This document shows positions 23,020 to 34,954 of a stretch of 64,000 bases of DNA, one piece after another. Source of the DNA: Darksidea phi (Eukaryota; Ascomycota; Dothideomycetes; Pleosporales; Lentitheciaceae). The DNA lies in the NCBI GenBank assembly GCA_030770425.1, contig JASJFT010000026.1, positions 62,001-126,000 on the forward strand, read 5' to 3'. A program made the position numbers and the translations under genes. Position 1 is the first letter of the stretch; each line of letters begins with the position of its first letter. The notes under the pieces are model-generated. The model saw nothing but the letters and a program-made list of their open reading frames with translations, was not told the DNA's origin and did not search any database.

Positions 23020-25255
23020 ATGCTTTGCAAAGTGTGTGTGGGAATGCTTAGGGGTGGCACAGGGGAGTTGTGGATTGGATCCCATGACCTCACGTTCCAA
23101 CATCACAGCTCGACAGCGACTTTGCGGCGCTCACGTGAAGCGGACTGCACAATCTGCATTACACTGGTCAATCTACTCCGACATGACATCGATCTCCTGG
23201 ACGACCAAGCCATTTCTATTCGAGCTAGCCTACGAAGACTCGCCCATGAGCGACCAGACGAGAATAGTTATTGCTTGGAGTTTGATGTAGAAAAGAAGTA
23301 TACTCGTACTTTCCTGTTGAAGCAAACGAGTAAGTTCAGCTATCTATATTCGAGCTTAGATGCTAACAGTGCTCACCTGTTTAGAGCCCTCCAGTCGTCG
23401 TCTAAGAACACCACGGTCACTCAGCACTTCATCTGATGAGGTGTTTGAAGTAGCATGCGGTTGGATATCAGACTGTCGCTGTGCAGACTTCTGGACAGAT
23501 ACTAGCGAGAAATGGTATCCCAAGCGTTTGCTGGATCTCGAAGGGTTGCGCAACGTGAATGGGTTACAGTCACTAGATGGCTCAAGATGTTTGTCCTCAG
23601 CATATGGCAGTCTGGAGCGTGGAAAGGTTCGCTTAGTGGAGTCTAGTGAGCTACGATTACAAGAGATGGAGAACAATCGTTATGTGACCCTCAGTCACTG
23701 CTGGGGGAAGCCAAAAAGTGTCCAAGGTCAGCTCAAATTGACCACCAAGACTGAACAGAGGTTCAAGAAGGACGGAATAGAGTTAAGGGAGCTACCGAAG
23801 ACGTTCCGAGATGCTATACTCTTCGCCTGCCGCCTGGAATATGTTGGTTATATCTGGATCGATTCTCTGTGCATCAAACAGCCAATCGCTGGTTCTGGGG
23901 TAGACCCGAAAGATTCTGAAAGTGACTGGCTTGGACAGAGCCGAGTGATGGACAGAATCTACCGGCAGTCATATCTCAACATATCAGCTACGGCTGCAAT
24001 TGATGGCGATCGAGGATTGTTCTTCTCTCGCCGGCCCGAGTATCTCTGGGAAGATGAGATCAACGTCAACTACACGGGATCGAATTCGTTCAGCTTAATG
24101 AGGAGCGGGATAGGGGAGGACCAGCTCACAAGATGTACACTTATCGATCTGTCCTTTTGGGATGAACTTGTCGAGCAAGCACCAGTTAACAGGCGTGGTT
24201 GGGTTCTCCAGGAACGACTCATGGCGCCTCGAATACTGCACTTCTGTCATAATCAGATCGCATGGGAGTGTGCCGAATTCCAGGATGCTGAAGGCCATCC
24301 GGAGAGAGACCCAACATGGAAAGCCAAGTTGGGCGACATCGTTGATGAGGGACGCCTGAAGAGCCTAACACGCGAAGACGGGATTGCTCTTCGTGAAATA
24401 CGGCTCAAAGGCTACCCCGACCCCGACAATCATATGGAAGATCTCTACATTTACGAACTTTGGAAGCGTATTGTGGAGGTTTATTCCCGTACCAACCTGA
24501 CCGTCTCCCGTGACAAACTCATCGCGCTTTCCGGAATTGCGCGGTCATTTTCTAAAGACACCAAATGCGAATATGTTGCCGGCCTCTGGCGGAATTATCT
24601 AGAGAGCCAGCTTCTGTGGCAAGTGAACGAGATGTACAGAGATGGTGTCTTTGAAAACCCATCACGGCGCGATACAACAAGAGCACCCTCGTTCTCTTGG
24701 TCGTCCATCGACTCACCTCACGGTATCATATACGGTGAAGCTACAGACTACGGCAAAGATCGGAGTGAAGAGCTTCTATTCGAGGTGAAGGATCATACTA
24801 TAACTCCCGCCGACCCGGAGAACCCGTTCGGTTTGATCGAAGAAGGGCATTTGAAGCTTCGAGCTAGATATCTGCGACCGATTGAGCTTCGCAGACTAGA
24901 GCCACCCCTTAGAGTACCTTTTTCGTGGCTTCTCAAAGACGACACTTCCGACCGAACCTTGGAGCATTACAACCTGTACCTGGACGCTCCCGAGTCTGAT
25001 CCAGACATCTTCAAAAGCAGCGCTGAGCTGTACTGTATGCCGGCAGCATTCGGAGAGAGAACAATCAGGAAATCATCCCGCTATCTCATTTGCCTTCTTT
25101 TGCAATTGGAGGGCACGAGGAAATCTTCTGACGATGAGACACCGTTGCGTATATTTCGACGTATCGGCATTACAAAGCTTTCCAACTATGCTGACGAGAA
25201 GGGTCAGAGGGCTGTGAGGAAGGTAGAGGCGGACGAGGTGATATATCTCGTGTGA
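23020..25255 (+). CDS. HET-domain heterokaryon incompatibility protein
   Basis: Member of the fungal HET family, whose proteins trigger cell death or growth arrest after fusion of unlike strains. Exons 23020-23329 and 23385-25255 are joined by a 55-bp intron (GTAAGT, TTTAG) and encode 726 aa. The start MLCKVCVGML, with a Cys-x2-Cys pair, and a later CTIC form the N-terminal part usual in this subfamily. The HET block begins at RYVTLSHCWG and continues through ELPKTFRDAI, YIWIDSLCIKQ, DWLGQSRVMDRIY and NISATAA. RRGWVLQERLMAPRILHF follows. No NACHT, WD40 or ankyrin repeats are attached, so it is a stand-alone HET protein. Partner and allele specificity are unknown. Confidence 0.92.
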
Positions 25256-25511
25256 AATCGACTTGAGTACTACTGCAACGAGCGCTCCCCGCTAGAAGCT
25301 GCTCCGGGCACAGGTTCTGTGGACACATGAGCACCTAGCCTCTATTGTAGAGCCTCGGAATAATCAAAAGTCTACCTGCCAAAGCGACATCTACACAGCG
25401 ATGCGGATGGCAAAATAAATCTCAGCCTCGTCACCCCTGCCCATACGAGAAGCCTAGAAGCGGGGTGTGCATCAACTCTGGAAATCTCCTCATACCGGCA
25501 TTTACGCACAA

Positions 25512-26297
25512 CTAATGCGATGGAGCGTCCGAAGCGACGCCCGACTTCGCAGGGCGCCGCATCCAGTGGATGAATTGTTCTTGCTGACCCTGCTGCTTCG
25601 GAGGATTTGGAATCGTCACGTCCTCAAGGATCTTGAACCCGAAATTCTCGTATAGATACCGGCCCAAGCGAGATGCTTCGACCACGGCCTCCAACAAGTG
25701 TTAGTGAACGCAATAAGGCAACGGCAAGGAGAGGGCGTACGAACATCAACGCCGAGTTTATCTGCAATGCCGACCCCATACTCCATGAGGAGTGAACCCG
25801 CGCCACGACGATGGTGTTTAGGATCCACACACATGATATCCAGCGCTGTACCCATCATCAGCCTCGCTTCTAAATCACTGTCACGAGTCAATTCTGTACG
25901 CACACACGAGATGTCCCCCACTTTCCCTTACAGCCTCCCACCTCCTCTTCGTAAACTCAGTCCAAATGTATCGCGCATATTCCCTCGCATCTTCATCCTT
26001 ATAATACTGCGCTGGCATATTGGTAGGCACTTCGGGAATCACACCATCGTAGACATCCCACTTTGCAAAAGCGACAATCTCATCAGTTTCCGTATCAGTG
26101 ACTTTGCAGAGACGAGTCCAAGGCTGCGTCTGTCTGGCGTCAAGGAGACGCTCCGCGCCCGCGGCGAGGCCGGAAGGGGTATCGTGCTCGGGCCAGACGG
26201 CATTGACGTATGCGTGGATCTGACCGAAGGCAAGGGAGATGATTTCGAAGGCGCGGAGCATGTCGGCCTCCGTGCACTGGCCGACCTTGAGAGGCAT
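25512..26297 (-). CDS. GNAT-family N-acetyltransferase
   Basis: Acetyl-CoA-dependent transferase of the fungal small-molecule GNAT type. Probable exons on the minus strand are 26297-25942, 25877-25745 and 25688-25512, totalling 666 nt and 221 aa. The N-terminus MPLKVGQCTEADMLRAFEI and the middle block AFAKWDVYDG are typical. The acetyl-CoA loop reads HRRGAGSLLMEYG. The last exon reads AVVEASRLGRYLYENFGF, as in relatives. Intron 2 (GTTCGT donor, GGAG acceptor) is well supported by continuity. Intron 1 is uncertain: AG/GTGGGA with GACAG closes the frame, but a stronger-looking GTAAGG donor 11 bp on leads to a stop. The substrate is unknown. Confidence 0.82.
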
Positions 26298-27463
26298 GGT
26301 GTGGGGCGGAATTCGGGGTGACGTGGAGAGTGATAATGGTCACACAAATCGAGGGGAGTTTATAGTACTTAAATAGTAAAGTGGTTAAATTGAGCGCCCA
26401 ATGGGTTCGTCCTATAGCCATATCTGGCGAAATGCACATGCAACCTACGGACAACAAGCTAGCCGCTTTGTCTCCCTGCACTGCCTTAGCTAAACCAATT
26501 GCGTGAAATACTAGCGTACTTTCAACACCGAGCTCGAAACCGACAACAAAACACCACTAATGCGCCGTACAGACTATGGACCTCATTTTGCTATGACAGA
26601 CGCGTAGCGCGGAATGCAGCGTGCTCTGAAGGGGATGGATATGATGCCGCGCCATACGGCTGATGGGATGGGATCGGCGAAAAGAGAGGGCTCGCCGAGT
26701 GAGTGAGTGAGTGAGATGGATTTACGTCCTATAGATGGCTTTGCCTTATCTACATGAGCCTTCCGTGGGGCATAAAGGGACGCGCCTAAGTGCTGCCTGA
26801 AGGGCGCAAAAGGCGGATCGTGATTGTAAGATGCCGCTGGGCAGCAATTCGGTCCCCAGTATCCCTCCATGTAGATACTAAAGGTGATGTTGTCCGTGCT
26901 AACGCGTAGTGAAAAGGATCTCGGCCGCTTTTTATGGCCCCGTTTGTCTGTTGCCCCCCCTTTGGGGGGCGGGGAGCTCGCCGAGGACGACGTTATATAG
27001 AGCAATGGCAGGTGACGTGAATTAGATGCTGTTTAATTGTACCAACACAAATATATCTTCGTTTGAGGCTTTATATGCACTAGCAAGGACACATCAACAC
27101 AAGAAGTAGCTATACCAGGACCCGTACGTCTTATGGTTTCATGCGAGCACCAGTACGCAAAGGCATCTTCAGAGAACATATGTATATTTATACAAGACAT
27201 TGTGATCGATGGTCAACCCGAACCAAGCACCCGGTTCCGTAGGAACAGCGAAGAATTCCCCAATGACCCTCCCTCCGTATGCGTCTTGAAGACGTTGAAC
27301 ATGGATCAAAACCACCACATGTGCCTCTACCATGAGCGCCATTACCACGAAACACATGCTCTTCAGAGCTCCTTGTACATTGAGAATGCACACAGAAGGT
27401 GCTGCCTATTTCCTCATCAATCCGTTCCACCCGAGAGCTGTTTGTACAATGCCCTCATCCCCT
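26298..27463. other. Intergenic 1.17 kb, 5' of GNAT, 3' of MIT1
   Basis: No gene recognised. It holds (GTGA)n near 26698-26715 and a CCCCCC-TTT-GGGGGG hairpin at 26955-26969. The part after about 27130 is likely MIT1 3' UTR. Confidence 0.5.
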
Positions 27464-30400
27464 CTACCTCCCTAAGAAACCCTTGAGCGCATTCTCAACG
27501 TCATGATCCTCAATTCCTTGTTGCAGATACTGCTGCTGCGCCTCACCAGGCAGTCTCTGCTCTGCAAGTAGACTACCCACACTACCCCGCACCGGAACTA
27601 CAGGTGCATGATGCGTCGGACGGACATCCCTCCTAGGCGGTCCCTGAACTAAATCTTGTGGCAGTTGCCCGTGACTTGTACGAATGCCATTAGCAATAGT
27701 ACCTGACTGTCCAGAGTGTCCGCCCGGTTTCTGTCCCGGATGTTGGTTTACCGTGGGCGGACGACCGGGACCGGGAACCTGGATACCTGCCGCCTGCATC
27801 ATGGCTCTCTCCTGGTCCTTCTTCTTTTGCTGGACAAGGTTACCTTTGACACCACGTAGGTACTTAATGGCGAGGTCGACGAGTTCTTTCTTCTCCGGAG
27901 AGCTTTTGAGCGCTTGGAGCATCTCGCGAACCTGTGTTTCGGATTTGATGTGCGGGCATGTACGCGCGTGGCCGAAATGTGCAAGACCGCAGAGACCGCA
28001 GTGCTCGACGCCAGCTGCCTTGAGCTCACAAGCTCCACGAGGATGTTGCTTGTTGCAGGCCGGACAGGTAGTGTACTTGTATTGCCCAAACTTGGACTCG
28101 AAGGGGGAACGGACGGGGAGTCGAGCCCGCTGGAAGGGTGCAACTGTAGGCCGATTAGTCGGTGGCTCTGACGTCAAATCCACATATTGAGAAGGATCGA
28201 TAGTGGCGAGGCGGTTAGTTGAACGTTTGCCGTGTTGAACTGGAGATGTCATGGTGGGACCGCCCGGTTTGCGTAGTGTGGTCTTTGCCGCGCCGCCCAT
28301 GGTACCGGGGGGGAACTTCATCTGTGACATCTCCAAGGGAATTTTGGACGCACCTGCTGCGTTTTGTTTGTATAGAGATTTGTTGACGATGGTACTGGCA
28401 CTACGTTGCCGAGCATCGGCTCTTCCAAGGTCCTCTGCTTCGACTTGTGTTTCAGAGTCAACTTCAACCTCACTCACTTCGTCCTCGGATTCGTCCGCTT
28501 GGAAGTCGGTATCGTTATCTGAGGGGTCCTTCTTTCTACGCTTCTTGTCCGCCTTCTTCGCAATGTCGTCAGCTTTGACGGGCGAAGTAAGAGCGCTTTC
28601 AAGCCCTTCGGCCGCTTCCTTTTCTTCCGCTGTATAGTCGACGTTCTAGAGTATGTTAGAGTCCGTCCATCTACGACTATAGCAGATACGTACCATCCTA
28701 GCTCGCTTGCCTCTGCCCAAAGCATCGGCCCGAGCAAGCGCTTCTGCTGCCGCAGCAGCTTGTCGCTCCCTGAGAATTTTGTCCCACACTCCAGGGTCCG
28801 GGGCAACCTCCTCCTCTACCGTATCCAGCGTATCCTCAAGAGCGCCCGATTGGTTTTCCCAAACACGAGCGAAGCTAAACTGAGATTCGGCAGAGTTATC
28901 ACCGCTGGTCTTAGTATTCTCGATCTGACTACGGTCAAGCAGCTTCTCAATTGAGGCATCATCGTAGCGAATGTCGTGATCAGCTCCGTCATCTTTAAAG
29001 AGTTCAGCAGCACCATATTTCAAGATCGACTCCACATCTTTTTCCTCTATATCGTCTGTGTCGAGCTCCTGAACCACAACGTGGTCAAGAGCCATCTTCC
29101 CCCGGCCCATCTGGACGATTTTCTCCTCAACGCTGGCTCGGGTCATCAGCTGGAAGCACAAAACCTTCTTCTTTTGCCCTATCCGATGTGCTCTGGATAT
29201 AGCCTGAATGTCCTGGTGCGGGTTGAAGTCGGGATCGAGAATGATGACGGTATCCGCTGTCGCAAGATTGATCCCAACACCACCAGCCCGTGTTGATAGT
29301 AAGAATGCAAAGAGCGGAGAGTCGGGAGCATTGAATTGGTCGATGCGCTTCTGCTTTTCCAAGGAGCCCATGGTACCGTCAAGGCGTTGGTAGGCCATTT
29401 GCATGCCATCCAGGAAGTCCTCGATGATGCTCAACATGTCGAGGAATTGACTGAAAATTAAGACGCGATGGCCACGCTCTTTCAGCTTTGGTAAGAGAAG
29501 TTCAAGAAGCTGGAGCTTGGCGGAAGCTTCAACAAGATTGCGATGCGATACAGCCTGGACGTCCGTTCGCTCTTCGATCTCACGGCTGTATACGAAGGGA
29601 TGGCATAGGCATTTTCGTAACTGCATTAAAATGTTGCTAAGATTGGCGCGTTCGTGCTGCTTGAGATTTCCTGATGTGAAGAGCGCCTTGAGGAGCTCGG
29701 GGTTCTTGGCAAGGATGGACTTGTAGAGGTTCTTCTGTAGGTGGCTCATCGAGATTGGTAGAATGACCTGGCCGAGTGCGGGCAGGAACGTTAAAACCTG
29801 AACTTTTGTGCGCCGAAGAATGAATGGGCGGATTTGATCGTGAAGTTCTTTGATGTTCTCGGCCGTCATGTCGGCATATTTTTCCTCAAGCTCGGTGGCA
29901 TTGATGGTTTCGTCAAGAAATTGAAGTAGGTTGAAGAGCTCCCTGGCATTGTTCTGCAGTGGGGTTCCGGTAAGGAGTAGCTTGAAAGGGGCTTTGACAG
30001 CCGTTAGAGCGCCGTAGAGCTGACTCTTGTCATTCTTTAGTCGCTGTCCTTCATCAATAATGAGGCCTGCCCAGCTGATGCCGCGAAAGATCCTTCTGCA
30101 GCTATCGTCGGCAGCGGCCTCGTAGGAAGTCACCACGATGTGAGCCCGAAGCTCCTTGGAGCCGTCCGGAAACATTTCGTACTTGGAGGCCATGTTTCGA
30201 GCGGCCGCGGATCCAAAGAAAGTGACAACCCGCAGAGAAGGGACCCACTGCTTTATCTCTCGACGCCAGTTGGCGCAGGTGGAGTTCGGCACCACTACGA
30301 GGAACGGGAAGCAGTTATGGTCCTCTATGAGCGTCGCCATGTAAGCTATGACCTGGATGGTCTTGCCGAGCCCCATTTCATCTGCAAGAATGCCGTTCTT

Positions 30401-32786
30401 CTGCCTATACCACTGGTAGTACAGCCAGTTTAGCCCCTCAATTTGGTACTTCATCAGTTCGCCTCCAACAAGATTCTCCGGCTGTTTTGACTTCTCTAGC
30501 TTCGCGAACGGGGCGCTGCGAACCTTCTCCAGACGAGCTCTTAAGGGCGCCTGTTTAGGGTACCGAATGTAGCGACCCGCGACCCAATCATTGTAGGCCG
30601 TCACAAAATCGAGCCATCTGTCACCATCTTCTGCTGTTGGAACTTTCTCCCAGACAGCGTCCTCATAACCCAGACCTTTGTATTTGATGAGGGCCTTGTC
30701 GACCTCCTTGATGCGGGCTTTGAGAATCTCCTCGCTGCTGACATCAACATAGCTCGTGTATTTGACGTCTAAGACAATGTCAATGCGAAGGAACTCTTCG
30801 GGAATCGCGTCTTCGGTGCGCATCTTGGGTCCGTCCTCTCGCTTGAAGAAAGCCTTTCGCATTGAAGTGGCAGTGACTCCCCAAGTCCAGGCACCCGAAA
30901 ACCACGCAGCACGGAAATATGACTGCCCTTCCCACTTGACCAGATATTGTTTGTCGTCTTCATTGACCATATGGCACGGAGTTCCAGGACGGTAGTTTTC
31001 CACATCTGATGGACGCCATGCAACGAGACTTGACACTTTCTGACCCTCTGTTTCGTCACATTCTTTGCACATCCATTTCTTCGAGTACTCTGCAAAACGC
31101 TCGTCTGCTGTTTCCTCCTCTTCGCGCGAAATATCCATCGAGTACGGCGAGAGCGGAGGCAGATGGTGGTAATGAAAAGCACGCGAGCATTTGGTGCAGC
31201 GGAACAGCACGTTGTATGCATTATTTATAAGATTGGAGGGCACATCAACGATGGGGTCTAGTCCATCGTTTTCGTCACGGTCTTTCTGCTCTTGTATCGT
31301 CGTCTTCCGATGCCTAAACGGCTTGCAAGCCGAGCCCGAGCGGTGACAGTCCTGACACATGGAGAGATCGGGGGCAGTGGAGTCTTTCTTTCGGTAGGTA
31401 TTGACACATCTCCGGCATTGAAGGACGTAGTTGTTGTCCCCGATTTTAGTGACCAGATGATCTCGGCTGGAGCGATTGCCTAAACAATTCTTATGATATG
31501 CCAGTGAGCAGCCCTGACAGTATATCAACGGTGAGATATTAGGGCCGTCATAACACACTTCGCAGCCTTCTGCGTGGCGCGCTCTGAAGAGATTATTGCG
31601 CGGAAGAGTCTCGAAGACTTCCTTTACAGCGGTGATCTTGGGCGCGCTTGGCTGCTTCGGCTCGGAGTCGGATCGGTAGATATCGTTGATCTCGGCTTCC
31701 TGCATGTTGTTTTGCGCGCGAGTCGCCCGGCCAGACTGCCTTACACCAGTGCGTGGAATCTTTTCCACAATGCGGGGTGGTCGTCCGGGACGACGTTTCC
31801 GCTTCCGTCCACCAGAAATGACATCCGATCGCAGGATGTCGACGCCACTAGAATCATCGTCGTCATCGTCGTCCGTTCCTTCGTTCTCTTCCTGGTCGTA
31901 CGACTGTACGGCGGCTCGGCTTCTGCCAGATCGGCGAGTGGGTTCTTGAGCTACCTTGCGCTTGCGTCGGCGTTTCGAACCAGTGTCCTCACTCTCACTT
32001 GAAGAGATGTTGATGGTGTTACTCCGCCGCGACCGCGTCGACGACCTGCTGTTGACGCCGCGCTTCCTCAAGGTGGTGAGACGTTTCTGGCGGGGTTTTT
32101 GCGAAACCAAGTCATCTTCCGAGGACGACAGATCTAGTTCCTCGACCCCGACGAAGCCTTCTTGTTGGGTCTTGCGGGCTTTGGAACGAAGTTGCATGTT
32201 TCGACTCTCTCCGCTAGCCGAGCTTGAGGCTCCCTCGTCGTAATGCTGGAAGCTTTGAAATGCTTTGGGTCCGTTGTCAAGAGCAAGAAGTTCGTCGAAG
32301 TTGACCTGCGTGAGAAAATTAGACTACGTCGAGAGTGAGACGCAAATAAGGATTGGGCTTGGGTGTTGATGGGTGAGTTTAAAGTGCTTGGATGCGCCTT
32401 TACCTCAGGATCCTCTACAGCTCTTTCCCTCAGCGGATTGGTCATACCTGCTTCTTGGTTCCGCCCGTGAGTTTCACCTCGTACATGAGGTCGCCCCTCT
32501 TCTGAAATTCGCGGACAATGCTTTCTACGGTTTCCTCCGGTTCGTAATAGACATATTCATGTCTATTACGAACCGGGAGTGCAGTCACAGCGACAAGCCT
32601 GCGCACCCCAACCTGTGACGCCCGAGTGGTTCCATCATCTTCTCCCGAGCTTCGTTCCGACACGAAGTTGCCTGGCGAGAACGAAGCCTGCTTAGATGTT
32701 CGCGGGTTTGATTTCGTGTTGGCTTGTGGACGTGTGCCCTTCTGGAAGGACGCCATAATGGCGGCACTGTCTTCCTCGCTACTCAT
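27464..32786 (-). CDS. MIT1: Mit1-type SNF2 chromatin remodeller with PHD fingers (SHREC)
   Basis: ATP-dependent nucleosome remodeller of the Mi-2/CHD3 group; fission yeast Mit1 works with the HDAC Clr3 in heterochromatin silencing. Exons on the minus strand are 32786-32448, 32305-28694 and 28645-27464, 5,133 nt and 1,710 aa, both introns in phase 0. The N-terminal block HEYVYYEPEETVESIV runs into KLTGGTKKQ and, across intron 1, VNFDELLALDNG. PHD-type Cys/His clusters start at about residue 361 (CEVCYDG). A chromodomain-like KQYLVKWEG follows. The ATPase has DEMGLGKT (about 757), DEGQ (about 865) and RAHRIGQ (about 1150). A C-terminal zinc region (about 1510-1550) has CPACNKQHPRGACE and CGLCGLAHFG, characteristic of Mit1. 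The ATG at 32786 is the first in frame. Confidence 0.9.
32537..32576. repeat. Perfect 18-bp inverted repeat (4-nt loop) inside MIT1 exon 1
   Basis: Left arm 32537-32554 (CCGGTTCGTAATAGACAT) and right arm 32559-32576 are exact reverse complements, separated by ATTC. The element lies inside the codons for VRNRHEYVYYEP of the Mit1 N-terminus, so it is also protein-coding. Confidence 0.95.
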
Positions 32787-33113
32787 ATTTGAAGCAAAGA
32801 ACTCGGTCGAGGTGGTGAAAGAACGAACGTTGGGCGCTCCCACGTAACGGATGCGGACCGTTGAGAGGACGGCGAGCTAAAGAAAATTAACCGATAGCTT
32901 CACTAGCGCAGAAGAATGTTGGGAATCGTACAGTGCACTGATTCACCGAATGCGACACCCGTGTCACATTGGTGGGCTGAGATGTGTCGTCGAGGTCTTT
33001 CGGTTGAATAACCTCGAAACATGGGAAGCGGGACGCGACCTGCACGCGCTAAGACCCGCGCTAGCAGCGCGAAAGACCCACTTTAAAGTTTGGAGACGGG
33101 GCATCAATCGCAG
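32787..33113. promoter_or_regulatory. Divergent promoter MIT1 / MRM1-like
   Basis: 327 bp between the start codons of the remodeller (-) and the rRNA methyltransferase (+). No clear TATA box; short G/C-rich palindromic text (CGCGCTAAGACCCGCGCTAGC) is present near 33046-33066. Confidence 0.4.
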
Positions 33114-34954
33114 ATGTCACAACATCCACTTTGCTCTATTTGTCTTGTCATGGTCCAGTCCTGCCTTTTAGGCACTACGATTCTTCGAACGCAGCGATCC
33201 CGCTTTCCACAGGTGTTTTGCCGTTACAAGTCGATCACCGCAGCCATCGAGCGAGGCAGGCGGAATACTTCACGAGACCACACTTTCGGAACCACGGAGC
33301 GGACCAAATACCGAGTCAACAGCTTAGGAAGAGATGGCGAAACTCTTCCAAAACCACCTAGGGATCGATTTTCGCGGGGTGTGGGGGTGAGCGGATATCG
33401 CGACAGGAGAGATGGGCACGAGCGGAGGTATCTGAGAGATGATGGGCCTTCGGGATGGAGATCCAGCTCGAGGCAGATGGAGAACTGGCCCAGCGGGATC
33501 AGCTTCAAACAGGGAGATACGGGAGATAGCTCATACCTCCCCCGCTCCAATGCCCAAACGCTGGGTTACGAAGGAGCATCTATAAGGGGATATATACCCA
33601 AGCGGGCGTCGCCAAATGAAAGGACTTTCAAACCAGGGCAGTTGGAGGACACGCCCCAATATATAAGATCCGAGAGGGCTCGAGAGCTTGAGCTTGATGG
33701 ACATGGTGAAAGGAAATCTGCAGCTCGAGGGAAGAGGCTAGATAAAAGGACCCCCAGACCAGCGCAGCTGGGAGACATGCACCGCGACGTTGGATCTGAA
33801 AGGGTTTGGCGGGTTGATGGGCCTCGCGAAAGGAGCTCAAGACCAGGACAGATGGACGATAGGCGCCGCGACATTAGGACCGAAAAGACCCCGGAATCGC
33901 TACCCTATGCAACCGCCGCTTCGCAGTTTCTGTATGGCTATTCAAGTGTCCTAGCAGCCATCAAAGCAAACCGTCGGAAACTTTATAAGCTGTACATTCA
34001 TAACCGAGGACTGAACCACGAAGGCAGAGATGCCGTTGTGCAGAACGCAAGAGCAATTCGTCTTCCCATACAAGAGGTTGGAGACGAGTATCTGCGGGTC
34101 TTCGATAAGGCGAGTAACGGCAGACCGCACAACGTGAGTACCGACCCCATCTTCGACTGACAATGTGCACTTTGCTGACTATGTAGGGTTTCATATTAGA
34201 ATCGTCCCCGCTGCCGGTACCTCCAATAACTGAACTTCGCTCGTCCTCTATAAAATCAGGGACGTTTGAGTTGACGCTGGACAAACAGAGCAAGGAAGAT
34301 GCATTGGTCAACGGTACGAAGGACTCGTACTCATACAGATCAGCAGGATGGAGGCACCCGCTAGTGTTGTATGTGGACGGGGTCTTGGATGAGGGCAACC
34401 TAGGAGCGACTGCTCGTTCGGCATATTTCCTCGGTGTGGATGCCATTGTCACACCGTCGCGCCAGAGCGCACCTTGGAGCCATATCGCGCTCAAAGCTTC
34501 AGCCGGTGCAGCAGAAGCGATACCCATCTTCCAAGCCAGCCAGACGGCCGACTTCCTCGGCAGGAGCGCACGAGAAGGATGGCGCATATACGCCAGCGAT
34601 GCAATCCCTCCGGCAGAGCAACGTCCTCATTCCGTCTCTTCGCCAAGCGTATCATCTACAGCCGACTTCGCCAGTAGCGTCATCTACACGTATGCGAAAA
34701 GCGCGAAGCGCCTTCCTGCCGAACATTGCCCTGTGGAAAGCCATCCCACTATCCTCATGATGGGCGCCGAAGGCACAGGACTCCGGTCCAGTCTGCTCAA
34801 TCTGGCGCACTACAAAGTCGGCATTCGGCATGGACGCGACGTGGATGAGGTGGGCGTCGACAGCCTGAATGTGAGCGTGGCCGCGTCGCTCCTCTGCTAC
34901 GAAATGCTGCGGAAGCCAAAGCCGAGGCGGAAAGCTGGAGACTTGATGTTCTAG
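33114..34954 (+). CDS. MRM1: Mitochondrial rRNA 2'-O-ribose methyltransferase (SpoU, Mrm1-like)
   Basis: SPOUT-class enzyme that methylates a ribose in mitochondrial large-subunit rRNA. Exons 33114-34133 and 34187-34954 are joined by a 53-bp intron (GTGAGT) and encode 595 aa; an in-frame ATG at 33150 is an alternative start. The N-terminus is rich in Arg, Ser and Leu, as in a mitochondrial presequence. Residues about 60-270 are Arg/Gly/Asp-rich and contain degenerate repeats. A substrate-binding domain (LYGYSSVLAAIKANRRKLYK) follows. The SpoU core has motif 1 LDEGNLGATARSAYFLG, motif 2 MMGAEGTGLRSSL and motif 3 DSLNVSVAASLLCYEML. All three knot motifs are intact. The low-complexity insert is longer than in yeast Mrm1. 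Confidence 0.9.
33619..33892 (+). repeat. Degenerate ~62-bp repeats within MRM1-like gene
   Basis: Three related units start near 33619, 33745 and 33829. Each encodes R-(T/S)-x2-P-x-Q-(L/M)-x-D followed by x4-(I/V)-x-(S/T)-E-(R/K). Similarity is visible in DNA as well (AAAGGA...CCAGGGCAGTTGG-type text), so they descend from duplication rather than composition alone. Confidence 0.65.

Noticed and set aside
12731..26297. Possible secondary-metabolite cluster (reductase, MOSC, GNAT, HET, zinc finger)
   Set aside because: There is no backbone synthase, P450, transporter or Zn2Cys6 regulator, and housekeeping genes are interleaved.
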